DNA of 40,109 nucleotides from DATBGZ01 sp036557785 (lineage in GTDB: Bacteria > Actinomycetota > Actinomycetes > Mycobacteriales > Micromonosporaceae): assembly GCA_036557785.1 (NCBI GenBank), contig DATBGZ010000060.1:1-40109 (forward strand), given 5' to 3'. This document shows, piece after piece, positions 31,539-39,746 of the stretch (its first letter is position 1; each line of letters starts with the position of its first letter). A model generated the notes under the pieces. It was not told the origin of the DNA, ran no database searches, and saw only the letters and a program-made list of their open reading frames with translations. The position numbers and the translations under genes were made by a program.

Positions 31539-32735
31539 GTGCGGGCATTGCTGTTGGAGGGGATCGCGCCCGATGCCGTGGCACGGCTGAAGGCGGACGC
31601 GTTCGACGTGGAGACGATCGGGCGCGCGCTGGACGAGCCCGAGCTCATCGAGCGGGTCGGCGACGTCGAGTTGCTCGGCATCCGCTCCAAGACCCGGGTG
31701 ACCGACGCCGTCCTCGCCGCCGCGCCCCGGTTGCTCGCGATCGGCGCCTTCTGCATCGGCACCGACCAGATCGGGCTGGACGCCGCTGCCTCGCGAGGCG
31801 TGGCCGCCTTCAACGCCCCGTTCTCCAACACCCGCAGCGTGGTCGAGCTCGCGCTTGCCGAGATCATCGCGCTCACCCGGCGGCTGACCGACAAGAACAC
31901 GGGCATGCACCACGGTGTCTGGGACAAGGCCGCCGAGGGCAGCCACGAGGTGCGGGGGCGCGTGCTCGGCATCGTCGGCTACGGCAACATCGGCACCCAG
32001 CTCTCGGTCCTCGCTGAGGCCCTGGGCATGACGGTCTATTTCTACGACACCGCCGACAAGCTGGCGCTGGGGAACGCCCGCCGGTGCGCCACCCTCGACG
32101 AGCTGCTCGCCGCGGCAGACGTGGTCACCCTGCACGTCGATGGCCGTCCCGGCAACAGCGGCTTCTTCGGCGAGCAGCAGTTCGCGCGGATGCGGCCCGG
32201 CAGCATCTTCCTCAACCTGTCCCGGGGTTTCGTCATCGACCACACGGCGCTGCGCTCGCACCTCGAGTCGGGGCACCTCGCGGGCGCGGCCGTGGACGTG
32301 TTCCCCAAGGAGCCCAAGGGGCGCGGTGACGAGTTCGTGTCCGAGCTGCGGGGCCTGCCCAACGTCATCCTGACCCCCCACATCGGAGGGTCCACAGAGG
32401 AGGCTCAGGCCGACATCGGCTCCTTCGTGGCGAACAAGCTCGCCCAGTTCGTCAGCGAGGGCACCACGACGCTGTCGGTCAACCTTCCCGCGGTGGCGCT
32501 GCCGGTCCAGCCCGGCGTACACCGCCTGGTCCACATCCACCGCAACACGCCGGGCGTGCTGGCGCAGGTCAACGGCATCCTCGCCCAGCACGACGTCAAC
32601 GTCGAAGGCCAACTGCTCGGTACGCGTGGCGACGTCGGCTACGTGCTCACCGACATCGGTGTGGACTACGCCGAGGACGTGCTGGACCAGTTGCACGCCA
32701 TGCCCCAGACCATCCGCCTGCGCGTCGTCTCCTGA
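31539..32735 (+). CDS. serA: D-3-phosphoglycerate dehydrogenase, short ACT type
   Basis: A 398-residue enzyme for the first step of serine synthesis, oxidising 3-phosphoglycerate with NAD. The NAD loop GYGNIG is at 147-152, and the catalytic residues are Arg229 (LSRGF), Glu258 (FPKEP) and His281 (TPHIGGS). A C-terminal ACT domain (about 320-398) with VHIHRNTPGVLAQVNGIL suggests serine feedback. The sequence follows E. coli SerA closely (CIGTDQ, FNAPFSNTRSV, GVWDKAAEGSHE) and lacks the extra ASB domain of the mycobacterial enzyme. GTG 31539 is the start where similarity begins, with GGGGAG upstream and TAGGCT at 31495-31500 as a possible -10. Confidence 0.92.
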   Translation: MRALLLEGIAPDAVARLKADAFDVETIGRALDEPELIERVGDVELLGIRSKTRVTDAVLAAAPRLLAIGAFCIGTDQIGLDAAASRGVAAFNAPFSNTRSVVELALAEIIALTRRLTDKNTGMHHGVWDKAAEGSHEVRGRVLGIVGYGNIGTQLSVLAEALGMTVYFYDTADKLALGNARRCATLDELLAAADVVTLHVDGRPGNSGFFGEQQFARMRPGSIFLNLSRGFVIDHTALRSHLESGHLAGAAVDVFPKEPKGRGDEFVSELRGLPNVILTPHIGGSTEEAQADIGSFVANKLAQFVSEGTTTLSVNLPAVALPVQPGVHRLVHIHRNTPGVLAQVNGILAQHDVNVEGQLLGTRGDVGYVLTDIGVDYAEDVLDQLHAMPQTIRLRVVS

Positions 32736-32780
32736 GCCCGCGGCCGCGGCGCCCGCCCGCCCGCAGTCGGCGCCGCACGA

Positions 32781-34499
32781 TCAGGGGCAGAGGATCTCGA
32801 ACGTGGTGTGGGCGTCGTGCGCGATGTCGTCGGCGGTGAGCCGGGCGCGCCCCCAGAGCTCGGCCGCGACCTTCGTGGCCTGATCGTCGGTGGCCGCCGC
32901 GTGCTCCACCAGCAGGGCCAGCGCCAGGCCGTACCCGATGGTCAGCGCCATCTGCCGGGCGCCGGCGAGCACCCGTTCGTCGCGCGGCTTGGCAGCCGCG
33001 GTCTCCAGCGCCCCGCCCAGCGCGAACCGCGCGGTCCGCAACCCGTCCACGGCCCCGCCGATGAGCATCGACGACGCCTGATCCGTTGCCTCGTCGAGGC
33101 GGGCCAGGAACGCCTTGGCGAGGCCGGGATCGTGGGCCAGCGCCCGGATCACGTCGACCGAGAGCACGTTCGTGGTGCCCTCCCAGATCGGCAGCACCGC
33201 CGCGTCGCGCAGCAGCCGCGGGATTCCGGTGTCCTCGACGTAGCCGGCTCCCCCGAAGCACTCGAGGTACTCGACCGCCGATGACACCGCGAGCCGGCCC
33301 GTGATGAGCTTCGCGATCGGCGCGACCAACCGCAGTTCCTGCTCGGCCAACGGGTCCTCGTCAACCTCGACCCGGCCCAGCAGGGCGAAGGCGTGCGCGG
33401 CCAACGCGAATGCGGCTTGCGCGTCGACGGCGAGGGCGGACAGCGTCGAGCGGTGCAGCGGGTTGGCCGTCAACCGTCCACTTGCGACGCTGCGGGCACC
33501 GGCGTAGGCACGCGCGTACGCGAGCCCACGCCGCATCCCTGCCGCGGCCGCGGCGCTGTTGTGCAGCCGGGTGAGGGTCACCAGCGTCATCATCCGGTAG
33601 ATGCCACCGCCGTCCGGGTTGCCCACGGGCAGGGCCCAGGCGTCATGCAGCCCGACTTCGGCCGTCGGTACGGCCCGCGTGCCGAGCTTGTCCTTGAGGC
33701 GGTGCAGTGTGATCCCCGGCGCGGCCGCGTGCGCCGGCATCCTCACCCCCGACAGCGGAGAGTCGGCGGCGTAGCGGGGCACCAGGAACGGCGCGAGGCC
33801 CTTGCTGCCCGCCCCGGCGCCGTGGGGGCGCACCAGCGCGACCGCGATCGCCGAGTCGATGGCGGAGCAGAACCACTTCTCGCCGGTGACGCGCCACGAC
33901 CCGTCCGTGGCGGGAGTGCCGAAGGTCGTCGCCCGTCCCACGTCCGAGCCACCCTGCGACTCCGTCATCCACTGACCGCTCGTGACGGCCACGGCGGGAT
34001 CCGTGGAGACCAGCCGGGGCAGCCAGGTGTCGCGGGCCGGGCCCTCCACATCGGAGCGTGACAGCAGCGCCGCCGCCCCGTCGGCCATCGCGACCGGGCA
34101 CGTGAACGTCGCCGACTCCGGACCGTAGAGGTGCAGCAGGGCGTGCTGGACGCAGCGAGCCCCCGCGCCCCAGCGGGCCAGGGCCTGCTGCGCGTACGGC
34201 AGACCCACCAGGCCGTGCTCCGCGGCGGCGGCCCGCAACCGTTCCCAGCCCGGGCTGGTCTCGACCCGATCGACGCGTGCCCCCCACCCGTCGTAGCGGT
34301 GCAGCACCGGCGGGTGCGCCTCGGCGTCGATATGCGCGGCCCGCAGCGGCCCCATCACCTCCGTGGCCAACGCCTTGAGTGGCCCTTCGGCGGTCGCGAA
34401 GCCATCCGGGCCGAGCAGGCGCGCGAGCCACGACCGCAGGACGGGGTCGTCGGCGTACACGTCGGGCAGGTCGGGCATCGTCTGTACGTAGCGGGCCAT
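32781..34499 (-). CDS. AidB-like acyl-CoA dehydrogenase
   Basis: A 572-residue flavoprotein of the AidB branch of the acyl-CoA dehydrogenases, longer than ordinary members. The segment ARWGAGARCVQHALLHLYGPES, then FTCPVAMADGAA, QWMTESQGGSDV and IWEGTTNVLSVD, is characteristic of this branch. E. coli AidB belongs to the adaptive response to alkylation and binds DNA through its C-terminal domain. Here no ada, alkA or ogt gene is present, and the basic DNA-binding C-terminus is not obvious, so an ordinary dehydrogenase role is equally likely. ATG 34499 has GGAAGA about nine bases upstream; Met8 is an alternative. It converges with serA and follows tdk on the same strand, 78 bases apart. Confidence 0.88.
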   Translation of the reverse strand: MARYVQTMPDLPDVYADDPVLRSWLARLLGPDGFATAEGPLKALATEVMGPLRAAHIDAEAHPPVLHRYDGWGARVDRVETSPGWERLRAAAAEHGLVGLPYAQQALARWGAGARCVQHALLHLYGPESATFTCPVAMADGAAALLSRSDVEGPARDTWLPRLVSTDPAVAVTSGQWMTESQGGSDVGRATTFGTPATDGSWRVTGEKWFCSAIDSAIAVALVRPHGAGAGSKGLAPFLVPRYAADSPLSGVRMPAHAAAPGITLHRLKDKLGTRAVPTAEVGLHDAWALPVGNPDGGGIYRMMTLVTLTRLHNSAAAAAGMRRGLAYARAYAGARSVASGRLTANPLHRSTLSALAVDAQAAFALAAHAFALLGRVEVDEDPLAEQELRLVAPIAKLITGRLAVSSAVEYLECFGGAGYVEDTGIPRLLRDAAVLPIWEGTTNVLSVDVIRALAHDPGLAKAFLARLDEATDQASSMLIGGAVDGLRTARFALGGALETAAAKPRDERVLAGARQMALTIGYGLALALLVEHAAATDDQATKVAAELWGRARLTADDIAHDAHTTFEILCP

Positions 34500-34577
34500 G
34501 GCGCCAGTCTTCCGGTCCGACGCGGGCGGGCGCCAGCCGACATCGGTCCCGAAACCGCGGAGTCGTCCCGGTTCCGG

Positions 34578-35255
34578 TCAGAGCGCGGTCGAGGGGCCAA
34601 GCTCGCCGCTGCGGTGGTGGCGGCGGCACAGCACCTGGTAGCGCACGTCGTCGCCCGCCGCCTCCGCGCCGGTGTCGCCGATCATCACCTGCTCGCCCTC
34701 GCGGGCCACGGCGCCGTTGACGATCCGTGCGTTGAGCCGACCCTCGCGCCCGCACCAGCAGAGCACCTCGACCTGCAGCCGGGCGACCTCGTCGGCCAGC
34801 TCGAAGAGGCGGCGCGATGCGGGGAACAGCTCGGTGCGGAAGTCGGTGGCGAGGCCGAACGCGAACACGTCGACGTGATGGACGTCAACGAGGTCCGCCA
34901 TCTGCTCCACCTGAGCCGCCGTATAGAAGCACGCCTCGTCGCAGATCAGATAGTCCAGCCGTTGCCCCGCCTCGCGCCGGGAACGCACCAGCGACACCAG
35001 GTCCAGGTCGTCGGTCACCTCGATGGCGTCGTGAGCCAGCCCGATCCGACTGGTCACCCTCGGCCCGAGTGAGCGGTCGTGCCGGGTCAGCACCAGCCCA
35101 TGCCGGCCCTGCCGGGCGTGGTTGTAGTCCATCTGGAGCGCGAGGGTGGACTTGCCACAGTCCATCGGGCCATAGAAGAACTTAAGCGTGGCGCCGTCGC
35201 CGGGGCGGCGGTCGCCGATGACCGGGTCGACGGGAGACAGCGCCGAGGTCGTCAC
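34578..35255 (-). CDS. tdk: Thymidine kinase
   Basis: A 225-residue type II thymidine kinase phosphorylating thymidine with ATP in nucleotide salvage. The P-loop is GPMDCGKS (29-36), and the catalytic Glu lies in YLICDEACFYT near 115. The C-terminal zinc-binding Cys cluster begins VEVLCWCGREGRLNAR and ends VLCRRHHRSG; its first pair is C-x-C rather than the common C-x2-C. GTG 35255 is chosen because a -10 TAGGCT lies eight bases upstream; longer readings would overlap the divergent PlsC gene. The start could also lie at the GTG for Val12. Confidence 0.9.
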   Translation of the reverse strand: MTTSALSPVDPVIGDRRPGDGATLKFFYGPMDCGKSTLALQMDYNHARQGRHGLVLTRHDRSLGPRVTSRIGLAHDAIEVTDDLDLVSLVRSRREAGQRLDYLICDEACFYTAAQVEQMADLVDVHHVDVFAFGLATDFRTELFPASRRLFELADEVARLQVEVLCWCGREGRLNARIVNGAVAREGEQVMIGDTGAEAAGDDVRYQVLCRRHHRSGELGPSTAL

Positions 35256-35263
35256 GAACGGCC

Positions 35264-35269
35264 AGCCTA
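35264..35269 (-). promoter_or_regulatory. Putative -10 element, leaderless tdk transcript
   Basis: TAGGCT on the minus strand, eight bases before the GTG of tdk. It lies in the 79-base divergent region with the PlsC gene. Confidence 0.4.
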
Positions 35270-35334
35270 GCGGGCGCCCGGCTCCGGGCGGGACCTTCAC
35301 CGCCGGCTCGCAGCGTGGCAGGATCGGGCCCACC

Positions 35335-36114
35335 ATGACGACAGACGACGCGCCGGTGCGGCGGTGGCGGGTGCCGCTGCTGTGGCGGTTCGTGCTGCCA
35401 CTGTCGCGGCTGGTCGTCCCGCTGATCTGCCGGGTGCGGGTCAGCACGAGCATGCCCTACCACCTGACGCGTGGTCCGCTCATCCTGGCCAGCAACCACA
35501 TCGGCACCTTTGACCCCATCGCCGCGACGGCGGCCTGCGCCCACATGCGCATCGCGCCGCGGATGATGGCGACTGGCGGGCTGTTCCGCGCCCCGGTGCT
35601 CGGGGCACTGATGAGGGCCGCCGGGCACATCCGCGTCGACCGTGGCACCGGAAACGTGGCCAACGCCGTTCCCGACGCGGTCGTTGCGCTGGATGCCGAG
35701 TCGACGGTCTTCGTCTACCCCGAGGGTCGGATCGGGCTCGACCCTGGGATGTGGCCCGAGCGCCTGCGCACTGGCCTTGCCCGGCTCGCCCTGACCACGC
35801 GCGCTCCAGTCGTCCCCGTGGCGATCTGGGGCTCTCACGAGGTGGTCGCCTACCACGGCTGGGATTCCATGATCGGCATGCTCCTCACGTGCCTCTGGCG
35901 CCGCCCCATCGTGCGGGTCCACTTTGGAGCACCCGTCGACCTCTCCGACCTGACCGCCGGTACGGTCGGCGACGCGCAGCGGGCGGGCGATCGCATCGCC
36001 GACGCGATCACGGCCGAGCTCGCGCCCCTGCGCAAGGACGAGCCCCGGCTGCCGCGCTACCACGACCACACCCGCCCGGTCTCGGCCGCCCGCAGGCGCG
36101 CGCCGACCCCGTAG
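35335..36114 (+). CDS. 1-acyl-glycerol-3-phosphate acyltransferase (PlsC family)
   Basis: A 259-residue membrane-associated acyltransferase that makes phosphatidic acid or a related acylated lipid. A hydrophobic N-terminal segment (about 15-32) anchors it. The catalytic NHIGTFD (H55-x4-D60) is intact, as is the acceptor-phosphate motif FVYPEGRIG near 127. Actinobacteria carry many paralogues, so the precise acceptor is unknown. ATG 35335 fits the family start; an in-frame extension to 35188 overlaps tdk and is rejected. The gene precedes the glycerophosphodiester phosphodiesterase gene on the same strand by 95 bases, giving a small phospholipid-turnover pair. Confidence 0.9.
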   Translation: MTTDDAPVRRWRVPLLWRFVLPLSRLVVPLICRVRVSTSMPYHLTRGPLILASNHIGTFDPIAATAACAHMRIAPRMMATGGLFRAPVLGALMRAAGHIRVDRGTGNVANAVPDAVVALDAESTVFVYPEGRIGLDPGMWPERLRTGLARLALTTRAPVVPVAIWGSHEVVAYHGWDSMIGMLLTCLWRRPIVRVHFGAPVDLSDLTAGTVGDAQRAGDRIADAITAELAPLRKDEPRLPRYHDHTRPVSAARRRAPTP

Positions 36115-36170
36115 CCCGCGTACGGGCTGACCAGCCCGACCTCGCCGGCGGCGCCCGCACGCTCGGCGCC

Positions 36171-36176
36171 TATCCT
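36171..36176 (+). promoter_or_regulatory. Putative -10 element of the GDPD gene
   Basis: TATCCT lies 33 bases before the GTG start at 36210, which would give a leader of about 27 bases containing GGTGA as the ribosome site. Confidence 0.35.
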
Positions 36177-36209
36177 TGTCCGGCAACGTCCCAGGGATGG
36201 TGAAGCACG

Positions 36210-36989
36210 GTGGCGAACCGGTTCGCGTACCTCGACGCGCCGACGCCCATCGCGTTCGCGCATCGGGGTGGGGCCGCGGAAGGCGACGAGAACTCGATGG
36301 CCGCCTTCGCCCGTGCGGTCGCGGCCGGCTACCGGTACCTGGAGACCGACGTGCATGCCACCGCGGACGGGGTCGCTGTTGTCTTCCACGACGACACGCT
36401 CGAGCGCATGCTCGGCCGGCCAGGGCGGGTGGAGGACCTGAGGCTGGCGCAACTGCGTTCGGAGCGCGCCGGCGGCGAGGCGATGGTGCCGACGCTGGCC
36501 GAGCTGCTGGAGCAGTTCCCGGAGTGCCGGCTCAACATCGACCTCAAGGCCGACTCCGCGGTGGAGCCGACCATCGAGACGATCTGGCGGCTGGGCGCGC
36601 GGGACCGGGTGCTGCTCGCCTCCTTCAACGACCGCCGGATCCGGCGGGCCCGCCGCATCTGCGGACCGCGCCAGGCCACGTCACTCGGGCAGCGGGAGGT
36701 GGCGGCGCTGTGGCTCGGCTCGCGCTTCGGTTGGGGCCTGGCGGGGTTCGTGCCCGGTGTCGCTGCGGCGCAGGTGCCGATGCGCTATTCGGGGATACGT
36801 GTCGTGGACGACCGTTTTGTCCAGCGCACCCACCGGCTCGGCATGCAGGTGCACGTCTGGACGATCGACGATCCGGGCCAGATGCGGGAGTTACTTGATC
36901 TCGGTGTGGATGGCATCATGACCGATCACATCGAGGTGCTGCGCCGGGTGCTGACGGACCGAGGAGAGTGGTCCCCTCACGCCACCTGA
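36210..36989 (+). CDS. Glycerophosphodiester phosphodiesterase
   Basis: A 259-residue GDPD-family enzyme that splits glycerophosphodiesters into glycerol 3-phosphate and an alcohol. The catalytic residues are present: His18-Arg19 (FAHRGG), Glu45-x-Asp47 (LETDVHA) and His60 (VFHDDTL). The C-terminal VHVWTIDDPGQM and DGIMTDH are typical closing strands. With no signal peptide it should act in the cytoplasm on deacylated phospholipids. GTG 36210 has GGTGA seven bases upstream. Codon 228 is TTA (36891-36893), the only in-frame TTA I noticed in the window. In Streptomyces such codons depend on the bldA tRNA and delay expression to late growth. Confidence 0.92.
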   Translation: MANRFAYLDAPTPIAFAHRGGAAEGDENSMAAFARAVAAGYRYLETDVHATADGVAVVFHDDTLERMLGRPGRVEDLRLAQLRSERAGGEAMVPTLAELLEQFPECRLNIDLKADSAVEPTIETIWRLGARDRVLLASFNDRRIRRARRICGPRQATSLGQREVAALWLGSRFGWGLAGFVPGVAAAQVPMRYSGIRVVDDRFVQRTHRLGMQVHVWTIDDPGQMRELLDLGVDGIMTDHIEVLRRVLTDRGEWSPHAT

Positions 36990-37088
36990 CGTTCGCCGCG
37001 GCGACACCTCGGCGCAACGCACCGCTGGCAGCATGCCCCGGCAACGCCGGCGTGCCTGCGCCCCGCCCCCCGAGAACAGGTGAAGCCC

Positions 37089-38492
37089 GTGAGCAGCCCC
37101 ACCACCGATGCCGTCGCGCCCTCGGGCGAGCCCGCCGCCCCGGTCCCCCCGAGCACCCGACGAGAGCGGGTGGGCTGGTACTTCTACGACTGGGCCAACT
37201 CGGCCTTCTCCACCACGGTCATCGCGGTCTTCCTGAGCCCCTACCTCACGGACATCGCCAAGCACGCTGCCGACTGTGCCGGTGACAACCAGAGCTGCGA
37301 CGGCAAGCTCCTGCACCCGCTCGGGATTCCGGTGGCACCGGACTCCTTCTATCCGTACGTCCTGTCGCTCTCGGTGATCCTGCAGGTCCTGGTCCTGCCC
37401 GTCGTCGGGGCGCTCACGGACCGGACCCATCAGCGACGCCGGTTGCTGGCGCTGTTCGCCTACATCGGCGCCGCGGCGACGATCGGCTTCTTCTTCCTCA
37501 CCGGCAGCAACTACCTGCTCGGCGGCGCTCTCTTCGTCGTCGCCAACCTCGCCTTTGGCGCGAGCGTGGTCGTCTACAACTCCTTCCTGCCGAGCCTCGG
37601 CGGCCCCGACGACCGCGACCGCATCTCCAGCATCGGCTGGGGCATCGGCTATGTCGGCGGCGGTCTGCTGCTGCTGATCAACCTTGTCGCGTACCTCCTG
37701 GCCGGCGACGACACCGACACGCAGTTGCTGGTGGCGCGGGCGTCGCTCGCCTCCGCCGGCGTGTGGTGGGCCATCTTCACCTCGATGCCGCTGGCGATGC
37801 TCAAGGACCCGCAGCCGCACCACGTCCTGCGCACGACGGGGTCGGCGCTGACCGGCGGGTTCAAGCAGTTGGGCCAGACACTGCGCGGCCTGCGGCTCTT
37901 CCCGCTGACGCTGGTATTCCTCGTCATCTATCTCATCTACAACGACGGAGTGCAGACCGTCATCGGGGTCGCCAGCCAGTACGCGGCGGAGTACCTCAAG
38001 CTGGACACCGGCGTGCGCAGCACCACGATCCTGATCGTCCAGTTCACCGCCTTCCTCGGCGCGGTCATCACGGCCCGCATCGCTCGTGCCATCGGGGCAC
38101 GCAAGACCGTCCTGGGAAGCCTTGTGCTGTGGGCCATCATCGTCGGGGCCGCGTACTTCCTGCCGGTGGGCAAGGGACTGCCGTTCCTCATCCTGGGCGC
38201 TGCGCTGGGCACCGTGCTCGGCTGCACCCAGGCCCTGACCCGGTCGCTGTACAGCCAGCTCATCCCCGACGGCAAGGAGGGCGAGTACTTCGGCTTCTAC
38301 GAGATCAGCGACAAGGGCACGAGCTGGATCGGACCCCTGGTCTTCGGTCTGTCGTTCCAGCTCACCAACAGCTATCAGACCGCGATCATCTCGATCGTGG
38401 CGTTCTTCGTGATCGGGTTCTTCGGGCTGCTGTTCATTCCCATGCGTCGGGCGATCATCGCCGCCGGCAACACCCCGCCCCACAAGCTGTAG
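37089..38492 (+). CDS. UMF1/Atg22-type MFS transporter
   Basis: A 467-residue major facilitator protein of the UMF1 family, related to the yeast vacuolar effluxer Atg22. It opens with the family signature GWYFYDWANSAFSTTV and has about 12 helices with the MFS loop motif GALTDRTHQRRR between helices 2 and 3. GEYFGFYEISDKGTSWIGP is the second signature. Yeast Atg22 exports amino acids; bacterial members are uncharacterised. GTG 37089 is chosen because AGGTGA lies just upstream; GTG 37080 is the alternative. An outer loop near residues 58-72 contains a Cys pair (DCAGDNQSCDG) that could form a disulphide. Confidence 0.88.
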   Translation: MSSPTTDAVAPSGEPAAPVPPSTRRERVGWYFYDWANSAFSTTVIAVFLSPYLTDIAKHAADCAGDNQSCDGKLLHPLGIPVAPDSFYPYVLSLSVILQVLVLPVVGALTDRTHQRRRLLALFAYIGAAATIGFFFLTGSNYLLGGALFVVANLAFGASVVVYNSFLPSLGGPDDRDRISSIGWGIGYVGGGLLLLINLVAYLLAGDDTDTQLLVARASLASAGVWWAIFTSMPLAMLKDPQPHHVLRTTGSALTGGFKQLGQTLRGLRLFPLTLVFLVIYLIYNDGVQTVIGVASQYAAEYLKLDTGVRSTTILIVQFTAFLGAVITARIARAIGARKTVLGSLVLWAIIVGAAYFLPVGKGLPFLILGAALGTVLGCTQALTRSLYSQLIPDGKEGEYFGFYEISDKGTSWIGPLVFGLSFQLTNSYQTAIISIVAFFVIGFFGLLFIPMRRAIIAAGNTPPHKL

Positions 38493-38502
38493 GCGACGAC
38501 AC

Positions 38503-39465
38503 TTACGGAGCCACGGTGACGAGGGCGTAGCGGGCGGGATCCGGGCTCAGGCAGCGCAGCCGGGCCGGTCCCCACAGCCGCAGGCGCAGGCAGTCGCCCC
38601 GGATGAGCACGAAGTCGCCGCCCGCCTCGCTGCCGCCGACGCCGCCGGCCTCGTCACCGGCGGGCACGTCGGCATGGCTGGTGCGCTGCACCGACTGCGT
38701 GCCGAGCGTCACCTCCAGGTTTCCGGTGATCAGCCACAAGTGCTGCTCCGCACCGGCCATCGGCGGCTCGTAGGTGACGTCGGTGCCGGGCAGCAACTGA
38801 GCGTCGATGACCGAGGCGCGCAGCCCGGGAAAAGGTGGCGATACGGCACGACGGCGCCAGGCGTCCTCGCCCGTGACCGTCTGCTCAGCCGCGCGCACCA
38901 GCGACTGCGGCTGTGCCTCCGCCTCCGCGAGCAGGCCGGAGAGCGTCTGGTCATAGGCCGCCGCGAGTCGGACCAGTACCGCCGCCGTAGGGCTGATCTG
39001 CCCGCGTTCGACCCGGGAGAGCGTCGAGCGGCTCACCCCACTGCGCCGCGCGAGATCGTTCAGGGACCAATCGCGCTCGGTACGCATCGCCTCCAGTCGC
39101 TGCGCCAAGCGGCCCACCACGGCATCCGGCGTCGCCTCTTCCACCGGCCGTACGGCCGGCCCACCCTCGGGCGCTGGCGCCTCCCCCGCCGCGGCGGTCG
39201 TCCGCGGCTCCGGTCTCGCCGGCGCCGTGCGTGCCCGGGCGGCCTGCTCCTCCCGCGCGGCACGCGCCCGGACCCGCCGGCCCGGTTCCTTGCGGGCGAT
39301 GCGGGGCTGCCGACCGACCGGTTGCTCCGGCTCTGGCACCGTTACGGTTGCTTCGTCCGATCCGGTGCGCATCCGCCGCATGCGCTCGACGACGGTCTCC
39401 GCGCCCGCGCCGGCTTCGGGCGGCGGTGGTTGCGACGGTCGTTGGGGCTCCTCGGGCTCGCTCAT
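38503..39465 (-). CDS. XRE-family regulator with cupin-like sensor domain and long disordered start
   Basis: A 320-residue regulator. The first 110 residues are charged and Pro/Ala/Arg-rich, with no fold expected. A helix-turn-helix follows at about 120-175 (LEAMRTERDWSLNDLARRSGVSRSTLSRVERGQISPTAAVLVRLAAAY). A C-terminal beta-rich part (about 200-318) with LPGTDVTYEPPMAGAEQHLWLITGNLEVTLG is a cupin-type sensor, as in many XRE-cupin regulators of small-molecule catabolism. The ATG at 39465 has no ribosome site, so a downstream Met (residue 29 or 32) may be the real start. It converges with the UMF1 transporter gene, 10 bases apart, which could be a target. Confidence 0.83.
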   Translation of the reverse strand: MSEPEEPQRPSQPPPPEAGAGAETVVERMRRMRTGSDEATVTVPEPEQPVGRQPRIARKEPGRRVRARAAREEQAARARTAPARPEPRTTAAAGEAPAPEGGPAVRPVEEATPDAVVGRLAQRLEAMRTERDWSLNDLARRSGVSRSTLSRVERGQISPTAAVLVRLAAAYDQTLSGLLAEAEAQPQSLVRAAEQTVTGEDAWRRRAVSPPFPGLRASVIDAQLLPGTDVTYEPPMAGAEQHLWLITGNLEVTLGTQSVQRTSHADVPAGDEAGGVGGSEAGGDFVLIRGDCLRLRLWGPARLRCLSPDPARYALVTVAP

Positions 39466-39746
39466 CTTGGGGACAGCGTCCCAGATCCGGGAGTCGGGGC
39501 GCTCGAAAACGGCTCAATGAGCGCTTACCGTCCGTGACGGGGCGCACATGAGGGCGTCTCGGGATAGCCCCGCCAGTGGTTGCGGTTGAACCCTTCGCAC
39601 CCGGAACGGCCGGGTGTGGGACATCGGCCCAGGTGTAACGCAGCGTAACGACGCGCGGGCGCCGGCCGGTCGTCTCCCCCGGGACGCATCGCCCGCCCGC
39701 CGTGTCGCGGCGCGGGTCGCAGTCCCCCGACGAGAGGGCCTTTCTC
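39466..39746. promoter_or_regulatory. Divergent promoter region with direct repeats GTAACG
   Basis: 281 gene-free bases between the regulator and the secreted-protein gene. GTAACG occurs at 39635-39640 and 39645-39650, a 10-base spacing that puts both on the same DNA face, about 100 bases before the secreted gene. GCTCAATGAGC near 39512 is a partial palindrome. No c-di-AMP (ydaO) riboswitch was recognised, although such elements often precede actinobacterial wall hydrolases. Confidence 0.35.

Noticed and set aside
32781..34499. Adaptive alkylation-response operon
   Set aside because: The AidB-like gene stands without ada, alkA, ogt or alkB, so a repair role is not claimed.
39466..39746. ydaO/c-di-AMP riboswitch before the secreted protein
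   Set aside because: The conserved ydaO core blocks are not recognisable in this leader.
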